From assembly GCA_963785075.1 (NCBI GenBank), contig CAWATW010000003.1, positions 300,773 through 364,772 of the forward strand: a stretch of DNA of 64,000 bases, written 5' to 3'. Source of the DNA: JAOUGY01 sp963785075. Its GTDB lineage: Bacteria; Actinomycetota; Acidimicrobiia; Spongiisociales; ZC4RG35. Below the pieces are notes generated by a model. It made no database searches. It had not been told where the DNA came from and saw only the letters and a program-made list of their open reading frames with translations. How positions within the stretch are numbered: position 1 is the stretch's first letter; every line of letters begins with the position of its first letter. Both the position numbers and the translations under genes were made by a program. This document shows positions 41,982 through 50,190 of this stretch, piece after piece.

Positions 41982-43628
41982 ATGTCGCGTCGATCGGCGT
42001 CCAGTCGATCGCATGAGGTTGCGCCGTGGTTCGTTCTGGTGGCGCTGCTGGCGCTGGCTTGCGCTCCGCTGGTAGTCCCGGCTTCGGGTGGGAGTCAGTT
42101 CTCGGTGGACCGTGCGATGGCGGATGTGGGGGTGCTGGCCACCGAACCCCATCCGATGGGTACCGCCGCCATCGATGAGGTGCGTCGGGCCATCATCGAG
42201 CGGCTCAGCGATCTGGGTCTGGAACCGGACTCCCAGCGGATCGACGTGCCCGACTACTTCGGGTCCGGTGCCGGCACCGTGCCGGTGATCAACCTGGCGG
42301 CGCGCATCCCCGGGACCGCATCCACCGGGGCGGTAACCGTCGTCGCCCACTACGACACGGTGCCCACAACCCCGGGGGCCAACGACAACTCTGCGTCGGT
42401 TGCGGTGATGCTCGAGCTGGCACGGCTCCTGGGCGCCGAATCTGACCTCCGCAACGACGTGATCCTGCTGTTCACCGATGGCGAGGAGCCGGCGCCCCGG
42501 TTCGGGTCGACGGCGTTCGTGGCGGACCACCCGTGGGCGAATGAGATCGGTGTGGTCGTGAACCTGGAGGCGCTGGGAGGCGGGGGAGCTTCGACGCTCA
42601 TCGCAGTCACCGAGCCCTGGCTGGTCGCCGAGTATTCGACCGCCACGCCGCGCCCGGTGGCCTACTCGTTCCTGACGCGGATCGTCGATCTCATCGGAGG
42701 ATCGAACACCGACATCGCCCCCTTCCGCGAACGCGGGGTTCCCGGCCTGGAAATGGCGTATCTGCGGGGATCGCCCGCCTATCACACGCCCGCCGACAAT
42801 CCCGAGTCCGTGGGCGTTCGCAGCCTGGACCACCATGGTCGCAACACGCTGGCACTCGTCCGCCATCTCGCCGACCTGGACCTCGCTCGAACACCCGCCG
42901 GCGTCGACGAGGTGTTTTTCACCGTCGGTTGGGGAACGGTGCTGGCATACCCGGTTTCATGGAGCGTCTGGGGCCTTGCCGTTGCCGCCGGGCTTCTGGG
43001 ACTGGCGGTGCGCCGACGATGGCGAGAGGGTGCCGACGCCAGATACCGGGTGTTCGGAGCAGTCGGGGCGACGGTCCTCGACGTCGTGGCCTCGATGGTT
43101 GTCGGAGGCGTCGCCTGGCTGGGCATCACCGCCATCGCCACCACCCCCGGGATCGCCGAGAGCTACCTGTACCTGATCGCGCTGGTCGCCCTGGTCTACC
43201 TGATCTCGGTCCTGATGGGGCGGCGGACCCGGCGCCGCCGTGGTGCCGCCCTCGACCCGCTCGGTGTCGGCATCGCCTGGTGGCTGCTGGCGGTGTCGAC
43301 TGCGGTGCTGCCGGGTGTGGGATACCTGTTCGCCTGTCCGGCGCTGGCCCTGGCGGTGTCCCTCGAAATGGGCTGGGTGCCCAGCGCCGTCGAGGGGAAA
43401 CGGCTTGCAGGTTTCGTCCTCGTCACCGGCACCGTGCTGGTGCTTCTCGTCCCGGCCATCGACATCTTCTATCAGTTCGCCCAACCCCGCCCCGGCAACC
43501 TCGACTCGCAGCTGCTGTGGATGATCGTGGTCCCCTTGTGGCTCACGTCGCTGGCAGTGACGTCACTCCGGACGATGTGGCCCGAGGCGGCCGGTCACGG
43601 CCGGCAGCCTCCACGCCGGCTCGTGTGA
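41982..43628 (+). CDS. M28-family zinc peptidase with C-terminal membrane domain
   Basis: 548 residues from ATG 41982 (CGGAGGA upstream). An N-terminal span (WFVLVALLALACAPLVV, about 15-32) leads to an M28 aminopeptidase domain. Zinc ligands are visible as His-x-Asp in 'VVAHYDTVPTTPGANDNSASV', Asp in 'GANDN', Glu-Glu in 'LLFTDGEEP', and a late His in 'GSPAYHTPADN'. The second half has six hydrophobic spans ('VWGLAVAAGLLGLAV', 'GIAWWLLAVSTAVLPGVGYLF'). This arrangement parallels eukaryotic Fxna/ERMP1-like M28 peptidases. With the upstream serine hydrolase it forms a pair of membrane-tethered outward-facing hydrolases, likely used to process peptides or envelope material. Confidence 0.87.
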   Translation: MSRRSASSRSHEVAPWFVLVALLALACAPLVVPASGGSQFSVDRAMADVGVLATEPHPMGTAAIDEVRRAIIERLSDLGLEPDSQRIDVPDYFGSGAGTVPVINLAARIPGTASTGAVTVVAHYDTVPTTPGANDNSASVAVMLELARLLGAESDLRNDVILLFTDGEEPAPRFGSTAFVADHPWANEIGVVVNLEALGGGGASTLIAVTEPWLVAEYSTATPRPVAYSFLTRIVDLIGGSNTDIAPFRERGVPGLEMAYLRGSPAYHTPADNPESVGVRSLDHHGRNTLALVRHLADLDLARTPAGVDEVFFTVGWGTVLAYPVSWSVWGLAVAAGLLGLAVRRRWREGADARYRVFGAVGATVLDVVASMVVGGVAWLGITAIATTPGIAESYLYLIALVALVYLISVLMGRRTRRRRGAALDPLGVGIAWWLLAVSTAVLPGVGYLFACPALALAVSLEMGWVPSAVEGKRLAGFVLVTGTVLVLLVPAIDIFYQFAQPRPGNLDSQLLWMIVVPLWLTSLAVTSLRTMWPEAAGHGRQPPRRLV

Positions 43629-43730
43629 GCCTCACCGGTGCTCGGCGAAATGGTGCGAGGTGACAGTTCCGGCTACTTCTCCGACCGTCTCATGTGGGCA
43701 TGGACCTTGGGGTTCACCACCACTCCGGCC

Positions 43731-44612
43731 CTAGAGCTCCAGCTCGGATCCGAACAGGCCCGATGCTCGGTACTCCGCCAACTGGTCGTCGTCGTGTGCG
43801 GCAACGATGGTGATGTTCGGCTCCGAGCCGAGGATGCCGTTCAGCCAGCGAAGCTGGTCCATGATCGCCTCGCGGTCCTCGTCGATCCATGGAGCGTTCT
43901 TCTGCTTGAGCCCGATGATCCCATCCATGTGCCAGGCGCAGTCGCCGATGAACAGGTACTCGGTGCCCGCCTCGGTCTCGAGGTAGACCATCTGCGAGCC
44001 GGGCGTGTGGCCGGCCGCCTTGATCACGACCATGCCGGGTGAGAGCGGCAGGTAGTCCTCGTAGTCGAAGACCCGGTAGCGGGCTGCCGTCTCGGCGGTG
44101 ATGCCGAGCTGTGGACGCTGCGGTTGCACCACCAGCGCCCAGGCCTGGACCGCGGTGAGGAGCGTCTTGGGTGCGATCTCGTCGAAGAAGTCGGTGCGGA
44201 CGACGCCGGCGATGTGGTCGCCATGCTCATGGGTCACGAAGTTGAAGACCGACGTCCTCAGAGCCTCTTGGACCCGGGCGTTCTCGTCCTCGAAGTACGG
44301 CTCTTCCTTGCCCTTCCCGAACGTGGCATGGATCTCCCGATCCATGCCGGCCTCGAGCATGACATGGCCGTCCGGGTAGACGATCTGGTACGCAGTCCGG
44401 GCAAACACGGTGGTGTCGTCGGATCCACCTTCGACCGCGACGCTCTTGGGCCGATGGCTCTCGGCGACCTTCACGGCGTTGACGCGGAGCGGCCGGGGGC
44501 CGGGCATCATACGCGCAGCGGCCCGAACTGCATCCAGGTCGGGATTCCAACGCCGTCCACTCGGTCCGGCCATCGCCGCCTCGGCCACGGCGAGGAACGT
44601 CACGTCATCCAT
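43731..44612 (-). CDS. Metallo-beta-lactamase-fold hydrolase
   Basis: 293 residues from ATG 44612 (AGGAG seven bases upstream). The metal-binding motif H-x-H-x-D-H is exact in 'VTHEHGDHIAGV'. A following His lies in 'AAGHTPGSQMVYLE', Asp in 'YLFIGDCAWHM', and a late His in 'IVAAHDDD'. It is most like lactonase/hydrolase-type MBL proteins with an N-terminal helical lead. It is the last gene of a leftward operon (TRAP binding protein, GlcG, MBL), overlapping the GlcG gene by 8 bp, so translation is coupled. The substrate may be what the binding protein recognises; this is inference. Confidence 0.85.
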   Translation of the reverse strand: MDDVTFLAVAEAAMAGPSGRRWNPDLDAVRAAARMMPGPRPLRVNAVKVAESHRPKSVAVEGGSDDTTVFARTAYQIVYPDGHVMLEAGMDREIHATFGKGKEEPYFEDENARVQEALRTSVFNFVTHEHGDHIAGVVRTDFFDEIAPKTLLTAVQAWALVVQPQRPQLGITAETAARYRVFDYEDYLPLSPGMVVIKAAGHTPGSQMVYLETEAGTEYLFIGDCAWHMDGIIGLKQKNAPWIDEDREAIMDQLRWLNGILGSEPNITIVAAHDDDQLAEYRASGLFGSELEL

Positions 44613-45057
44613 CTGATTGCTCCTGACTCGCTCCGACCACCGCAAGCGCAGCCGTTGCGATGGCCTGATCCTGTTCCCAATCGCCGCCGCTGACACCGAT
44701 GCCTCCGACACATTCGTCGCCGGCGAGGATCGGGAATCCGCCTTCCATCGCGGTCCAGCGGTCCGACCCCGCCGCCAACGACAGCCCGATGGCATGGAGG
44801 GTGTCGAGGTCCTGGCCTTGCGCCCCTCTGGTCGTGGTCGGGCGCTTGTTCGATGCCGCCGTGACGGCCTTGGTGGTCGACGAGTACACGGTGTGGAACC
44901 GGCCCCCGTCCATCCGCTCCAGAACGATCAGATGCCCACCCGCATCGACGATGGCGACGGTGACGGTGATGCCCATGTCTTCGGCCAGGGACACGGCGGC
45001 AGCAAGCATCGCCTTGGCGCCTTCGGTCGTGAGGCGGTGGGATCGGGCAAAGGACAT
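44605..45057 (-). CDS. GlcG/HbpS-family protein
   Basis: 150 residues of the GlcG/HbpS (DUF336) family: 'LAEDMGITVTVAIVDAGGHLIVLERMDG' and 'GGFPILAGDECVGGIGVSGGDWEQDQAIATAAL' are textbook. Members bind haem or small organic ligands, and some act with glycolate or aromatic catabolism; cytosolic here because no signal is present. Middle gene of the operon: 7 bp after the TRAP binding protein gene and overlapping the MBL gene by 8 bp. Confidence 0.87.
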   Translation of the reverse strand: MSFARSHRLTTEGAKAMLAAAVSLAEDMGITVTVAIVDAGGHLIVLERMDGGRFHTVYSSTTKAVTAASNKRPTTTRGAQGQDLDTLHAIGLSLAAGSDRWTAMEGGFPILAGDECVGGIGVSGGDWEQDQAIATAALAVVGASQEQSDG

Positions 45058-45064
45058 GGGGCCT

Positions 45065-46003
45065 CTATTCGAAGATCGACGGCACGCCGGCCGAGCTGAG
45101 GAGTTCAGAGGAGTACTGCCTGCGGGCTTCCTCGTGCATCGGCTTCACCGCGTTGCGGAACGCCTCACGCTCATCGACGGTCAGCGTAACGATCTCGCAG
45201 CCTGCGCCTTCGATCGCCTGGCGGGCGTCCACGGCTTCCTGTTCGGACAGCCGGCGTTGACCGGCGATCGCCTCGCGGGTCGCCCGGTAGAGAGCAGACC
45301 GCAACGCTTCGGGCCATCGGTCCACGGTTGGCCGGTGGGCGAAGATCGGGCGAGAGACATAGAAGTGGCCGGTCAGCGTGTGGTACCTGTGGAACCTGTG
45401 GGCGCCATAGGTGACCGTGTTGGCCAGCGGGTTCTCCTGGGCGTCGACGCTCCCGTCGACGATGGCGGTGATCGCCTCCGACAGATCCATCCTCTTGGGT
45501 GTGGCGCCCAGCAACGCAAACGCCCGGGCATGAACGTCGCTCGGCATCACACGAATGGTCATGCCTGCCAGGTCGGTTGGCGTGAGGACGGGGCGCAGCC
45601 GATTGGATAGGTGGCGAAACCCGTTCTCGAAGAACCCCAGGATCCGGAAGTTGGTGCGGTCCTCGATCTTCGTCGCCAGCAGTTCGCCGAGTGCGCCATC
45701 GATGGCGGAGCGCGCCTGCGCGTCGTTCTCGAACAGGAAGGGCAGATCGACGAACCCGAGCTCGGGCACCCGGTCCGTCAGGTAGCTGCTCGACTGGTAT
45801 CCGAGTGTGAGTTCGCCGCTTTCGACCAGGGTCAGGATCTCTTCGCCCCGATAGCCCAGGTCCATGATGTTCCACACGTACTCGACGGCTACGTCGTCCC
45901 CGAACTCGGATTCGAGCCGGTCGCCGACGAACTTCAGCGACTTGCTGAAAGCGGTGGTCGGCGGGCCGTATCCACCCATTCGTATCGGTATGGGTGTGGT
46001 CAA
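45065..46003 (-). CDS. TRAP-type (DctP) binding protein without signal peptide
   Basis: 312 residues of the DctP/TAXI-like TRAP solute-binding family: 'YVWNIMDLGYRGEEILTLVESGELTLGYQSSSYL', 'LGFVDLPFLFENDAQARSA', 'LTPTDLAGMTIRVMPSDVHARAFALLGATPKRMDLSEAITAIVDGSVDAQENPL'. The conserved Arg and Asn/Gln contacts for a carboxylate are present ('IRVMPS', 'AQENPL'). The TTG start is supported by GGGGAGGTGA eight bases before it. The protein begins directly with the first strand (IPIRMGGYG), so there is no export signal. No DctQ/DctM membrane subunits lie nearby. It may thus work as a cytosolic ligand-binding partner of the GlcG and MBL proteins. Confidence 0.85.
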   Translation of the reverse strand: MTTPIPIRMGGYGPPTTAFSKSLKFVGDRLESEFGDDVAVEYVWNIMDLGYRGEEILTLVESGELTLGYQSSSYLTDRVPELGFVDLPFLFENDAQARSAIDGALGELLATKIEDRTNFRILGFFENGFRHLSNRLRPVLTPTDLAGMTIRVMPSDVHARAFALLGATPKRMDLSEAITAIVDGSVDAQENPLANTVTYGAHRFHRYHTLTGHFYVSRPIFAHRPTVDRWPEALRSALYRATREAIAGQRRLSEQEAVDARQAIEGAGCEIVTLTVDEREAFRNAVKPMHEEARRQYSSELLSSAGVPSIFE

Positions 46004-46141
46004 CGAATGTCACCTCCCCGTGCCGGCGCCTGGCCGTGGCGATCGCCGGCGTGGCCTGCATGCTACGCCCACACGTCTCGGTCGCAGGGCTCCGCGGTCA
46101 CCGCCCGCGACAATGGCACCATCCGACGACTGGAGCCTTGC

Positions 46142-46435
46142 GTGTACTTCCTGTGTTTGCGACATCCGCTGCGACCCCGAGCCGAGTGGACGGTGACCCT
46201 CCAAGAGCACCTCGACTGGATGAAGCAACGCCACACCGACGGTTCGGTGCTCATCTCGGGCCCGGCTCGAGACCACTCGGTGAGCCTCTATCTGATCAAG
46301 GCCACGTCGACACAAGAGGCCGCGGCGATCGCTGCAGCCGACCCGTTCACCGCCGGTGGTGAGTGCCGCTTCGAGCTGATCGACTGGGACGTCCACCAGA
46401 TCCTCGGAGTTGGGAGTTTCGTCCCCTCGCACTAG
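46142..46435 (+). CDS. YciI-like protein
   Basis: 97 residues starting at GTG 46142: 'YFLCLRHPLRPRAEWTVTLQEHLDWMKQRHTDGSVLISGPARD', then 'IKATSTQEAAAIAAADPFTAGGECRFELIDWDVHQ'. This is a complete YciI-like ferredoxin-fold domain with the 'H...l......G.....GP..d' core and 'DPf...g...' signature. Upstream in-frame sequence is not conserved-looking. It is divergent from the TRAP-SBP operon (138 bp between starts). Role unknown. Confidence 0.78.
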   Translation: MYFLCLRHPLRPRAEWTVTLQEHLDWMKQRHTDGSVLISGPARDHSVSLYLIKATSTQEAAAIAAADPFTAGGECRFELIDWDVHQILGVGSFVPSH

Positions 46436-46462
46436 CTCTCGGTCGACCCAGCCTGTGGGCCC

Positions 46463-46509
46463 TTGACGTGGCTCGATTTCAAGCGTATGTTTCAAGCAAG
46501 CGTTTGAAA
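46463..46509 (+). promoter_or_regulatory. Promoter overlapped by TTTCAAGC operator repeats
   Basis: A -35 TTGACG (46463-46468) and -10 TATGTT (46486-46491) are 17 bp apart. TTTCAAGC occurs at 46477-46484 and 46490-46497, and an inverted CGTTTGAAA ends at 46509, making TTTCAA..TTGAAA arms. The repeats cover spacer, -10 and start region, as expected for repression by the TetR protein encoded next. Confidence 0.75.
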
Positions 46510-46530
46510 GACCTTCGATCGGTCAGGGAT

Positions 46531-47166
46531 ATGGCACAGGACACCAAAGATCAGATCATCCGGGCCGCCGAGGTGCTCTTCGCCCGGGATGGGTATGCCA
46601 ACACCTCGCTTCGTCAGATCACCGACATGGCCGGCGCCAACGTCGCCGCCGTCAACTACCACTTCGGGTCCAAAGAGAACCTGATGATCGAGCTCCTCGA
46701 TCGCCTGATAGCGCCCATCAACGTGCGTCGCCTCGAGCTGCTGGACCTCGCCGACTCAGGAGGCACCTCGGAGGTCGCAGATGTGCTGGCAGCGTTCCTC
46801 CGTCCCGACCTGGAGGTGATCGAGGAGCTGCGGGCACGGGATCCGCTGCTGCCGCACTTCGTGTCCCGCATGTATTCGGAGGGGTCCGAGCTGATGGCAC
46901 GGGTCGTGGGCCGCCAGTTCGCCCAGACTCAGCGTCGGTTCTACGCCGCGTTCCAGCGGGCACTGCCCGACCTCGCCCCCGAGGACATCGCTTGGCGGCT
47001 CCACTGTGTGGTGGGGATGGTGGTCTACCTGTTCGCCACCGTGGAAGCGCCGGGGATGCCGCTGATGCTCAGCGGCGATGTCGACGCCGATTTGCGCAGG
47101 CTGCTCGACGTGACGGTGCCGTTGATGTCGGCGCCCGCGGGGGAGGTGGTCGGATCGACCGGCTGA
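46531..47166 (+). CDS. TetR family regulator (CerR/AcrR-like)
   Basis: 211 residues starting MAQDTKDQIIRAAEVLFARDGYANTSLRQITDMAGANVAAVNYHFGSKENLM, a TetR helix-turn-helix with the 'VNYHFGSKE' variant typical of the YbiH/CerR subgroup. The C-terminal ligand domain has 'RRFYAAFQRALPDLAPEDIAWRLHCVVGMVVYL'. It is preceded by an overlapping operator-promoter, so autoregulation is likely. A hairpin (47188) separates it from the dehalogenase-like gene. Confidence 0.9.
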   Translation: MAQDTKDQIIRAAEVLFARDGYANTSLRQITDMAGANVAAVNYHFGSKENLMIELLDRLIAPINVRRLELLDLADSGGTSEVADVLAAFLRPDLEVIEELRARDPLLPHFVSRMYSEGSELMARVVGRQFAQTQRRFYAAFQRALPDLAPEDIAWRLHCVVGMVVYLFATVEAPGMPLMLSGDVDADLRRLLDVTVPLMSAPAGEVVGSTG

Positions 47167-47187
47167 CACGTCACATCATGCAAAGAG

Positions 47188-47227
47188 GGGTCCTCCGCCA
47201 AGCCTTCCAAAACCCGACGGAGGACCC
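47188..47227 (+). terminator. 10-bp stem hairpin after tetR
   Basis: GGGTCCTCCG (47188-47197) pairs exactly with CGGAGGACCC (47218-47227) around a 20-base loop, 21 bases after the tetR stop and 46 before the hydrolase start. It could terminate the tetR transcript or act as a leader structure for the next gene. Confidence 0.55.
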
Positions 47228-47273
47228 GCCACCCAAGGCGGTGAGGACACCGCCTCGAGCTGAGGACATTCTC

Positions 47274-48164
47274 ATGACAAGCACCACACACGACAAGACG
47301 ATCGAACGACCGAGCTGGCTGACGGAGGAGGTCTGGCCCTTCGAGGTCCGATCGGTCGACGTGGACGAACACCGCATCGCCTACACCGATGAGGGCCGGG
47401 GTCCGGTCCTGCTGCTGGTCCACGATGGGATGTGGTCGTATGTGTGGGGATCGCTGATCGATCGGCTGAGGGAGGAGTACCGGGTGGTGACCCTCGACTT
47501 CCCCGGATCCGGGCTGTCTCCGCAGTCGGATCACCCGACCAGCTTGGAGGCCGACTCGCACCTGCTGGAAGGCTTCGCCGATGCGCTCGGTCTGGCGAAG
47601 ATCACCCTCGTGCTCCATGACCTCGGCGGCGCCGTCGGCATGGGCCTGGCCGCCCGCCGTCCGGAGCTGATCGACGGATTCGTGCTCGTGAACACGTTCG
47701 CGTGGCCGCCACATGTGGCATCGCTGCGCATGATGCTCGCCGTGATGGGCAGCGCTCCGATGCGGGCGTTCGACGTGGCCACCAACCTGGTGCCTAGGCT
47801 CACGTCAGGCGCTTTTGGCATCGGTCGCCACCTCGGCGAAGCGGGGCGGAGAGCGTTCCTGGGCGGATTCCGGGCGAAGACACCGCGGCGCCGCTTCCAC
47901 GACCTGATGGCCGCCGCCAGGGCCGAGACCGACTATCTGGCAGCCGTGGAAGAGGCCCTCGGGTCGACGCTGGCCACCAAGCCCGCGCTCACCATCTACG
48001 GCGAACGCAACGACCCGTTCGGCTTCCAAGAGAAGTTCCGGAACCACTTCGCCGACGTCGACGAGATGGTGATCCCGAAGGGGAACCACTTCCCCATGGC
48101 AGACGAACCCGACGCCGTCGCGCGCCGGATCGCCGGTTGGCACGAGGCGAAGGTGGAGGCCTGA
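47274..48164 (+). CDS. Alpha/beta hydrolase, haloalkane-dehalogenase-like
   Basis: 296 residues from ATG 47274 (TGAGGA eight bases upstream). The start 'WPFEVRSVDVDEHRIAYTDEGRGPVLLLVHDG' and nucleophile elbow 'LVLHDLGGAVGMGLAARRP' match the haloalkane dehalogenase group, in which the elbow residue is Asp (here the Asp of HDLGG) rather than Ser. The late catalytic His is in 'KGNHFPMADEPDAV'. Halide-stabilising Trp normally following the Asp is absent (Leu instead), so true dehalogenase activity is uncertain. Other Asp-nucleophile hydrolases fit equally. It is followed by a 13-bp inverted repeat and an ABC exporter operon. Confidence 0.78.
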   Translation: MTSTTHDKTIERPSWLTEEVWPFEVRSVDVDEHRIAYTDEGRGPVLLLVHDGMWSYVWGSLIDRLREEYRVVTLDFPGSGLSPQSDHPTSLEADSHLLEGFADALGLAKITLVLHDLGGAVGMGLAARRPELIDGFVLVNTFAWPPHVASLRMMLAVMGSAPMRAFDVATNLVPRLTSGAFGIGRHLGEAGRRAFLGGFRAKTPRRRFHDLMAAARAETDYLAAVEEALGSTLATKPALTIYGERNDPFGFQEKFRNHFADVDEMVIPKGNHFPMADEPDAVARRIAGWHEAKVEA

Positions 48165-48197
48165 TCGGGGAAGACCCCGTCGAGCAATCTGCGTGCA

Positions 48198-48234
48198 ACG
48201 TATCCGATCGTGCGCTGGTCGCGATCGGATACGT
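48198..48234 (+). promoter_or_regulatory. Perfect 13-bp inverted repeat between hydrolase and ABC operon
   Basis: ACGTATCCGATCG (48198-48210) and CGATCGGATACGT (48222-48234) are exact reverse complements with an 11-base loop. The location, 34 bp after one stop and 69 bp before the next start, fits either a terminator of the hydrolase gene or an operator of the ABC operon. The AT content of the arms is higher than typical terminators here, which favours an operator. Confidence 0.6.
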
Positions 48235-48302
48235 CCCACCAGGGACTTGGCCTCTGTCGCCGAACCGGACTCGGCGTGATGATGGGGGAGAGGACATCAG
48301 AA

Positions 48303-49217
48303 GTGTCAACCGCGATCGAGGTGCGCAATCTGCGAAGGACCTATGGCGATGTCACGGCCGTCGATGATGTGTCGTTTGACGTAGCCGAGGGGGAGATATT
48401 CGGCCTCGTCGGGCCGAACGGCGCAGGGAAGACGACCACCGTCGAGTGCGTGGAAGGGCTGCGGCGTCCCACGTCGGGTCACGTCGAGGTCATAGGCCTG
48501 GATCCGATCGCGGATCGGCTGCGACTGGTCGAACGGATCGGCGTACAGCTGCAAGAGAGTGCCCTACCGCCTCGTCTGCGGGTCGCCGAGGCGCTCGAGT
48601 TGTTCGGGTCCTTCTATCGAAGCGGTGTGGACGCCGACCACCTGTTGGAGCTGTTGTCGCTCAACGAGAAACGGAACACCGCGATCGCCAAGCTGTCGGG
48701 TGGCCAGAGACAGCGGGTGTTCATCGCGCTGGCGCTGGTCAACCAACCTGAGATCGTGTTCTTCGACGAGTTGACGACCGGCCTCGATCCTCAAGCCCGG
48801 CACTCGATGTGGGACCTCGTACGCACCATCCGTGAGCGGGGCGCAACCGTCGTTCTGACCACCCACTACATGGAGGAGGCCGAGCGGCTCTGCGACCGGG
48901 TCATGATCATCGACGAAGGACGGATCATCGCCCTGGACTCTCCCGAGACGCTGATCAACGCGCTCGGGATCGACCAGCGGATCGTCTTTGGTGTATCCGA
49001 AGGACAGGATCTCGCATGCCTGAACGGTGTGCCGGCCGTCACCCGGGTCGAGCGGGGCAACGAGCGGGCGATCGTGTACGGGGGAGGGCGACACTTCGCC
49101 GGATCCGTGGTCTCGGCGCTGGAGGACGCCGATGTGCCCTTCACCGATCTCCGCACTGAGCAGCCAAACCTCGAAGACGTGTTCTTGTCGCTGACGGGCC
49201 AGGAGATGCGGGAATGA
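48303..49217 (+). CDS. ABC-2 type exporter ATP-binding subunit
   Basis: 304 residues from GTG 48303, chosen because AGAGGA lies about eight bases upstream; tandem ATGs at 48279/48282 lack a ribosome site. The nucleotide-binding domain is complete: Walker A GPNGAGKTTT, signature LSGGQRQR, Walker B VFFDELTTGLD and H-loop VLTTHYMEEAE. The C-terminal ~80 residues are the usual DrrA-like extension ('DLRTEQPNLEDVFLSLTGQEMRE'). The gene overlaps the permease gene by ATGA. The pair probably exports a drug, lipid or polymer. Confidence 0.92.
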   Translation: MSTAIEVRNLRRTYGDVTAVDDVSFDVAEGEIFGLVGPNGAGKTTTVECVEGLRRPTSGHVEVIGLDPIADRLRLVERIGVQLQESALPPRLRVAEALELFGSFYRSGVDADHLLELLSLNEKRNTAIAKLSGGQRQRVFIALALVNQPEIVFFDELTTGLDPQARHSMWDLVRTIRERGATVVLTTHYMEEAERLCDRVMIIDEGRIIALDSPETLINALGIDQRIVFGVSEGQDLACLNGVPAVTRVERGNERAIVYGGGRHFAGSVVSALEDADVPFTDLRTEQPNLEDVFLSLTGQEMRE

Positions 49218-50017
49218 TCGAACGACCGACGACGACCGACCTGGCCTCTGTGGAACGTGGTGGCAGTTCGACCCTGCGGTCTCTCAGGTCACTTGTGATG
49301 GTCGATCTCAAGCTCTACATCCGAGAGCCGGTGGCGGCCTTCTTCACCCTGGCCTTCCCGGTGATGCTGATCCTCATCTTCGGGGCGATCTACGGGAACG
49401 AGCCGCAAGACATGTTCGACGGATACGGCTCCATGGACATCTCGATGCCCGCCTACACGGCGCTGATCCTGGGGTCGGTGGGCCTGCTGGGTGTGGCGAT
49501 CACCACCAGCACGTACCGCGAGGCGGGCATTCTCCGCCGCTTCCGGATGACCCCACTCCGACCGCTGGTCTACATCGCCGCCGATGTCATCGCCAACCTC
49601 ATCATGACCCTGGTGGGGATGGCCGGTGTGGTCGTGGTCGGCTGGCTGATCTACCGGGTTCGGTTCGAGGGCCAGGTCGTCAGCGTGGTGGCTGCTGTCA
49701 TCCTGTCGGGCACCGCCATGTTCGCCATCGGCTATCTCATCGCCGGGTTGGCGCCCAACGCGCGCGCCGCACAGGTGATCGGAATGGTGGTCCTGTATCC
49801 GATGCTGTTCCTGTCCGGTGCCGGGATACCACTGGAGGTCATGCCCGATTCGATCCGGACCATCTCGGATTACCTCCCGCTCAGCTACGTGGTGCGCCTG
49901 ATGCGCGGTTTGTGGTTCGGTGAGGCGTGGGGATCGCTGGTCCTCGAGACCGGTGTGCTGGTCGGAGTCCTCGTCGTGTCGACTGCCATCGCGGCCCGGC
50001 TCTTCCGCTGGGAGTGA
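49214..50017 (+). CDS. ABC-2 type exporter permease
   Basis: 267 residues with six membrane spans ('AAFFTLAFPVMLILIFGAIYG', 'YTALILGSVGLLGVAI', 'IANLIMTLVGMAGVVVVGWLIY', 'VVAAVILSGTAMFAIGYLIAGLA', 'VIGMVVLYPMLFLSGAGIPLEVMP', 'VLVGVLVVSTAIAARLF'). The 'FLSGAGIPLEVMPDSIRTISDYLPLSYVVRLMRGLWFG' stretch is the ABC-2 signature. Start overlaps the ATPase stop in ATGA (49214-49217), ensuring coupled translation. Confidence 0.9.
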   Translation: MIERPTTTDLASVERGGSSTLRSLRSLVMVDLKLYIREPVAAFFTLAFPVMLILIFGAIYGNEPQDMFDGYGSMDISMPAYTALILGSVGLLGVAITTSTYREAGILRRFRMTPLRPLVYIAADVIANLIMTLVGMAGVVVVGWLIYRVRFEGQVVSVVAAVILSGTAMFAIGYLIAGLAPNARAAQVIGMVVLYPMLFLSGAGIPLEVMPDSIRTISDYLPLSYVVRLMRGLWFGEAWGSLVLETGVLVGVLVVSTAIAARLFRWE

Positions 50018-50190
50018 ACGTCGTCGCTGGGTTCGAGTCAACGGTGACGAGGCTGCCCCTCCGAGCAAAGCGAAGGACCCCTACTCCGACGTCGAGCCGA
50101 CACCGAGAGCGAAGGCGCGTGAGACGCCACGGATCTACCTGGCGCAGAGTTCATCGGTCACCGTCCGCTCCGGTCCCGTTGTGCGCTGCC

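Noticed and set aside
47274..48164. Confident haloalkane dehalogenase
   Set aside because: The Asp nucleophile is present, but the halide-binding Trp next to it is Leu and the HGNP-type loop is altered, so only 'dehalogenase-like' is supported.
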